From assembly GCA_964619815.1 (NCBI GenBank), contig CAZUGK010000163.1, forward strand, positions 1 through 8,139: 8,139 nucleotides of DNA. Reading direction: 5' to 3'. Shown here piece by piece: positions 6,352 through 8,139 of the stretch. Position 1 is the first letter of the stretch. The number at the start of each line of letters is the position of its first letter. Source of the stretch: BRH-c25 sp964619815. GTDB lineage: Bacteria > Bacillota > Clostridia > Lutisporales > Lutisporaceae. Position numbers and translations under genes: made by a program. The notes below the pieces were generated by a model. That model saw nothing but the letters and a program-made list of their open reading frames with translations, was not told the DNA's origin and did no database searches.

Positions 6352-7329
6352 ATGAGTATTTGCAAAGAAACATTACAAAAGGGTACTTTTGTATTAAGCC
6401 TGGATGTTGAACTATGCTGGGGAGCAGTTGATAAACCCGATAAGCTCAAAAATAATAAAAAATATTATGAACAAGCCAGGGCTTGTATTGAAAAGATCTT
6501 ATTGCTGCTTGAAAAATATAATATATCTGCTACATGGGCTATAGTCGGACATTTATTCCTTTGGGAGTGTAATACAATAAACGGGCAAAAGCATCCGGAC
6601 ATACCACGGAGCACATACTCATGGTACTCAAAGGATTGGTTTGAAGAATCCCCTTGCACCAACGATAAGGAAGATCCCCTCTGGTATGGGCAGGACATTA
6701 TAAAAAAGCTTATGAATTGCAGAGTCCATCAGGAGATCGCCTGTCACAGCTTTGCACACATACCTTATGGAGATAAAAATACTAAAAGGGCTGCTGTTCG
6801 AGCTGATCTTTCAAAATGTGTCCATGAAGCGGAAAAATTTGGATTAAAGCTTAGAAGCTTTGTTTTTCCAAGGAATATTGAGGGATACCATGACGAATTG
6901 GCCAGCTTTGGATTTGAGGCTTATAGAGGTAAAGAGCCTTCATGGTATAAAGCATTTTCTAAAAAGCTCGGCAAAATCTGTCATATTCTGGATCAATTCT
7001 TGGCAATATGTCCTCCTGTCGGCCTGCCGGAATACGTTCAGGGGCTATATAATATACCGGCCTCAATGTTCTATCTCCCAATGAATGGATTTAGAAGATT
7101 AATACCTGTTAAATTCAGAATTTATAAAGCAAGAAAAGGAATTAAGAAGGCGATCCGGGATAAAAAGATATTTCATTTATGGTTTCACCCCTTCAATATA
7201 GCGACCAACCAGAAAAAACTCCTGTATGGATTAGAAGAAATTTTCAAGGAAGTGCAATCAAGGCGAGAGAACGGAGAGCTGGAAGTCAAAAGTATGCAAG
7301 GGATAGTTGATTCAATTAATTGTGCCTGA
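6352..7329 (+). CDS. Polysaccharide-deacetylase-fold protein (CE4-like) without a signal peptide
   Basis: The 325-residue protein has the NodB/CE4 motif series. Motif 1 is SLDVE, with Asp18 and Glu20 in place of the classical Asp-Asp-Gly. Motif 2 is the metal-binding HSFAH (His132, His136). Motif 3 is FVFPRN with Arg174. A late histidine, His279 in LWFHPFN, fits the general-acid position. Such enzymes remove N- or O-acetyl groups from sugars using a bound divalent metal. No signal peptide or transmembrane segment is visible at the N-terminus, so it probably acts in the cytoplasm on a nucleotide- or lipid-linked sugar rather than on wall polymer. ATG 6352 follows GAGGGGG (6341-6347). The 55-nt gap before it is the largest in the operon, and I saw no terminator in it. 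It could have another hydrolytic activity of the same fold. Confidence 0.83.
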   Translation: MSICKETLQKGTFVLSLDVELCWGAVDKPDKLKNNKKYYEQARACIEKILLLLEKYNISATWAIVGHLFLWECNTINGQKHPDIPRSTYSWYSKDWFEESPCTNDKEDPLWYGQDIIKKLMNCRVHQEIACHSFAHIPYGDKNTKRAAVRADLSKCVHEAEKFGLKLRSFVFPRNIEGYHDELASFGFEAYRGKEPSWYKAFSKKLGKICHILDQFLAICPPVGLPEYVQGLYNIPASMFYLPMNGFRRLIPVKFRIYKARKGIKKAIRDKKIFHLWFHPFNIATNQKKLLYGLEEIFKEVQSRRENGELEVKSMQGIVDSINCA

Positions 7330-7338
7330 GGAGTTGTA

Positions 7339-8139
7339 ATGATGAGGATTGAAGTTGTTGATAGCATTGAGAAGCTCTTATGGTATAAAGCAGAATGGGA
7401 GAGTATTCTCAAAGAAACGAATAATGATAATGTGTTTATTGAGCCTGATTGGATTATATGCAGGTGGAAATTCCTGGAGGACAGGCACAAACTGCTTACA
7501 CTTATAGTTAAAAAGAACCGGGAAGTCATAGGTATTTGTCCCTTGATGGTAACAAACAGAGGGGTTTGCAATGAAATAAGTTTTATTGGCAGCAGGGAGT
7601 CTAGCGATAATGATTTTATTTTAAGAGACAAATACAGAGGAGAAGCTTTAGAGTGCATATTTGATTTTCTTAGGCATTTAAAAGGAAAAAATGTCATCAA
7701 GCTTAATGTGTTATCTGTGAAGTCAGTAAGCTGTACTTTACTGAAAGAATACTTGAAGGTTAACAGAGTACCATTTGTCACCAGTTCTATAATCCGGTAC
7801 TTTTTAAGCATAAACGGCAAGGACTTTAATACTTACTTCGAAAGCAGATTCGGAAAAAAGACCAGGCAGACAATAAATGCAAAGGAAAAAAAATTAAAGA
7901 GCCTTGGCAATCTGGCTTATAAAAAAATATCTCCGGCCGAAATTGATGAGGTTTTTGAGATACATGAAAAGAGATGGCTTAGGAAAGTAGGCAACAGCAG
8001 TTTTTCAAAGGGGAGGACGAAGGAATTCTATAAAGAGCTGGCACTAAATAAAAATGGCAGGCTGGAAATTGCTGTGGACGCAATCACCCTGAATAATAGA
8101 ATTATAAGCTTCATGTATGGATTTGAGTATAACAAAAGA
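7339..8139 (+). CDS. GNAT-family acyltransferase, CelD/BcsL type (3' partial)
   Basis: The frame is open from ATG 7339 to the right edge: 267 residues with no stop. The protein begins MMRIEVVDSIEKL and has a first half of about 150 residues with 'PDWIICRW', a common pattern in this family. From about residue 165 it enters a region resembling the Acetyltransf_6 (CelD/BcsL) domain: ESRFGKKTRQTI around 168-179, then EIHEKRW with Trp213, and the strand region LEIAVDAI followed by ISFMYGF. Related proteins occur in exopolysaccharide and cellulose clusters and are thought to acylate sugars, though few have a proven substrate. FemAB-like aminoacyl transferases share this double-GNAT layout and are an alternative. 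GAGGAG (7328-7333) overlaps the end of the deacetylase gene, whose stop is only 9 nt upstream, so the two are probably translated together. A second ATG at 7342 is equally possible. Confidence 0.8.
   Translation, partial: MMRIEVVDSIEKLLWYKAEWESILKETNNDNVFIEPDWIICRWKFLEDRHKLLTLIVKKNREVIGICPLMVTNRGVCNEISFIGSRESSDNDFILRDKYRGEALECIFDFLRHLKGKNVIKLNVLSVKSVSCTLLKEYLKVNRVPFVTSSIIRYFLSINGKDFNTYFESRFGKKTRQTINAKEKKLKSLGNLAYKKISPAEIDEVFEIHEKRWLRKVGNSSFSKGRTKEFYKELALNKNGRLEIAVDAITLNNRIISFMYGFEYNKR

Noticed and set aside
7185..7820. A 211-codon open frame on the minus strand
   Set aside because: It lies opposite the end of the deacetylase gene and the start of the GNAT gene. Both have ribosome binding sites and family motifs on the + strand. 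The antisense translation is rich in Leu, Ser and Ile with no recognisable motif.

Overview
The window is A+T-rich DNA with strong purine-rich Shine-Dalgarno sites, occasional TTG/GTG starts and tightly packed genes on one strand. This points to a low-GC Gram-positive anaerobe, most likely a member of the Clostridia. A formate--tetrahydrofolate ligase C-terminus followed by a stand-alone FchA-type methenyl-THF cyclohydrolase fits that. No rRNA, tRNA, CRISPR array, insertion sequence or prophage gene was seen. All recognised genes are on the + strand.

Region 1 (1-840) is one-carbon metabolism. It holds the last 20 codons of a probable fhs gene, a perfect 13-bp hairpin that looks like a terminator, then fchA and a second hairpin. 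Region 2 (841-1963) is a stand-alone D-2-hydroxyacid dehydrogenase-family gene with a candidate promoter upstream and its own terminator. That terminator resembles the one after fchA in sequence. Region 3 (1964-2209) is non-coding, with a candidate promoter and a leader of about 100 nt.

Region 4 (2210 to the right edge) is a surface-glycan operon that continues beyond the window. In order it encodes: a small membrane phosphoglycosyl transferase (starts the glycan on undecaprenyl phosphate); a UDP-N-acetylhexosamine 6-dehydrogenase of TviB/WbpO type; a UDP-N-acetylhexosamine(uronate) 4-epimerase of TviC/WbpP type; a GT4 glycosyltransferase; a polysaccharide-deacetylase-fold protein with no export signal; and a GNAT protein of the CelD/BcsL type, cut by the window end. 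Gene spacing is 1-12 nt, except for 55 nt before the deacetylase.

Taken together, the first four genes suffice to make UDP-GlcNAcA and UDP-GalNAcA, prime a lipid carrier and extend it by one sugar. The deacetylase and GNAT pair suggests that an N-acetyl group on the glycan or its lipid-linked intermediate is removed and perhaps replaced by another acyl group. The operon's product and this editing step are inferences. The individual family assignments are well supported by motifs.
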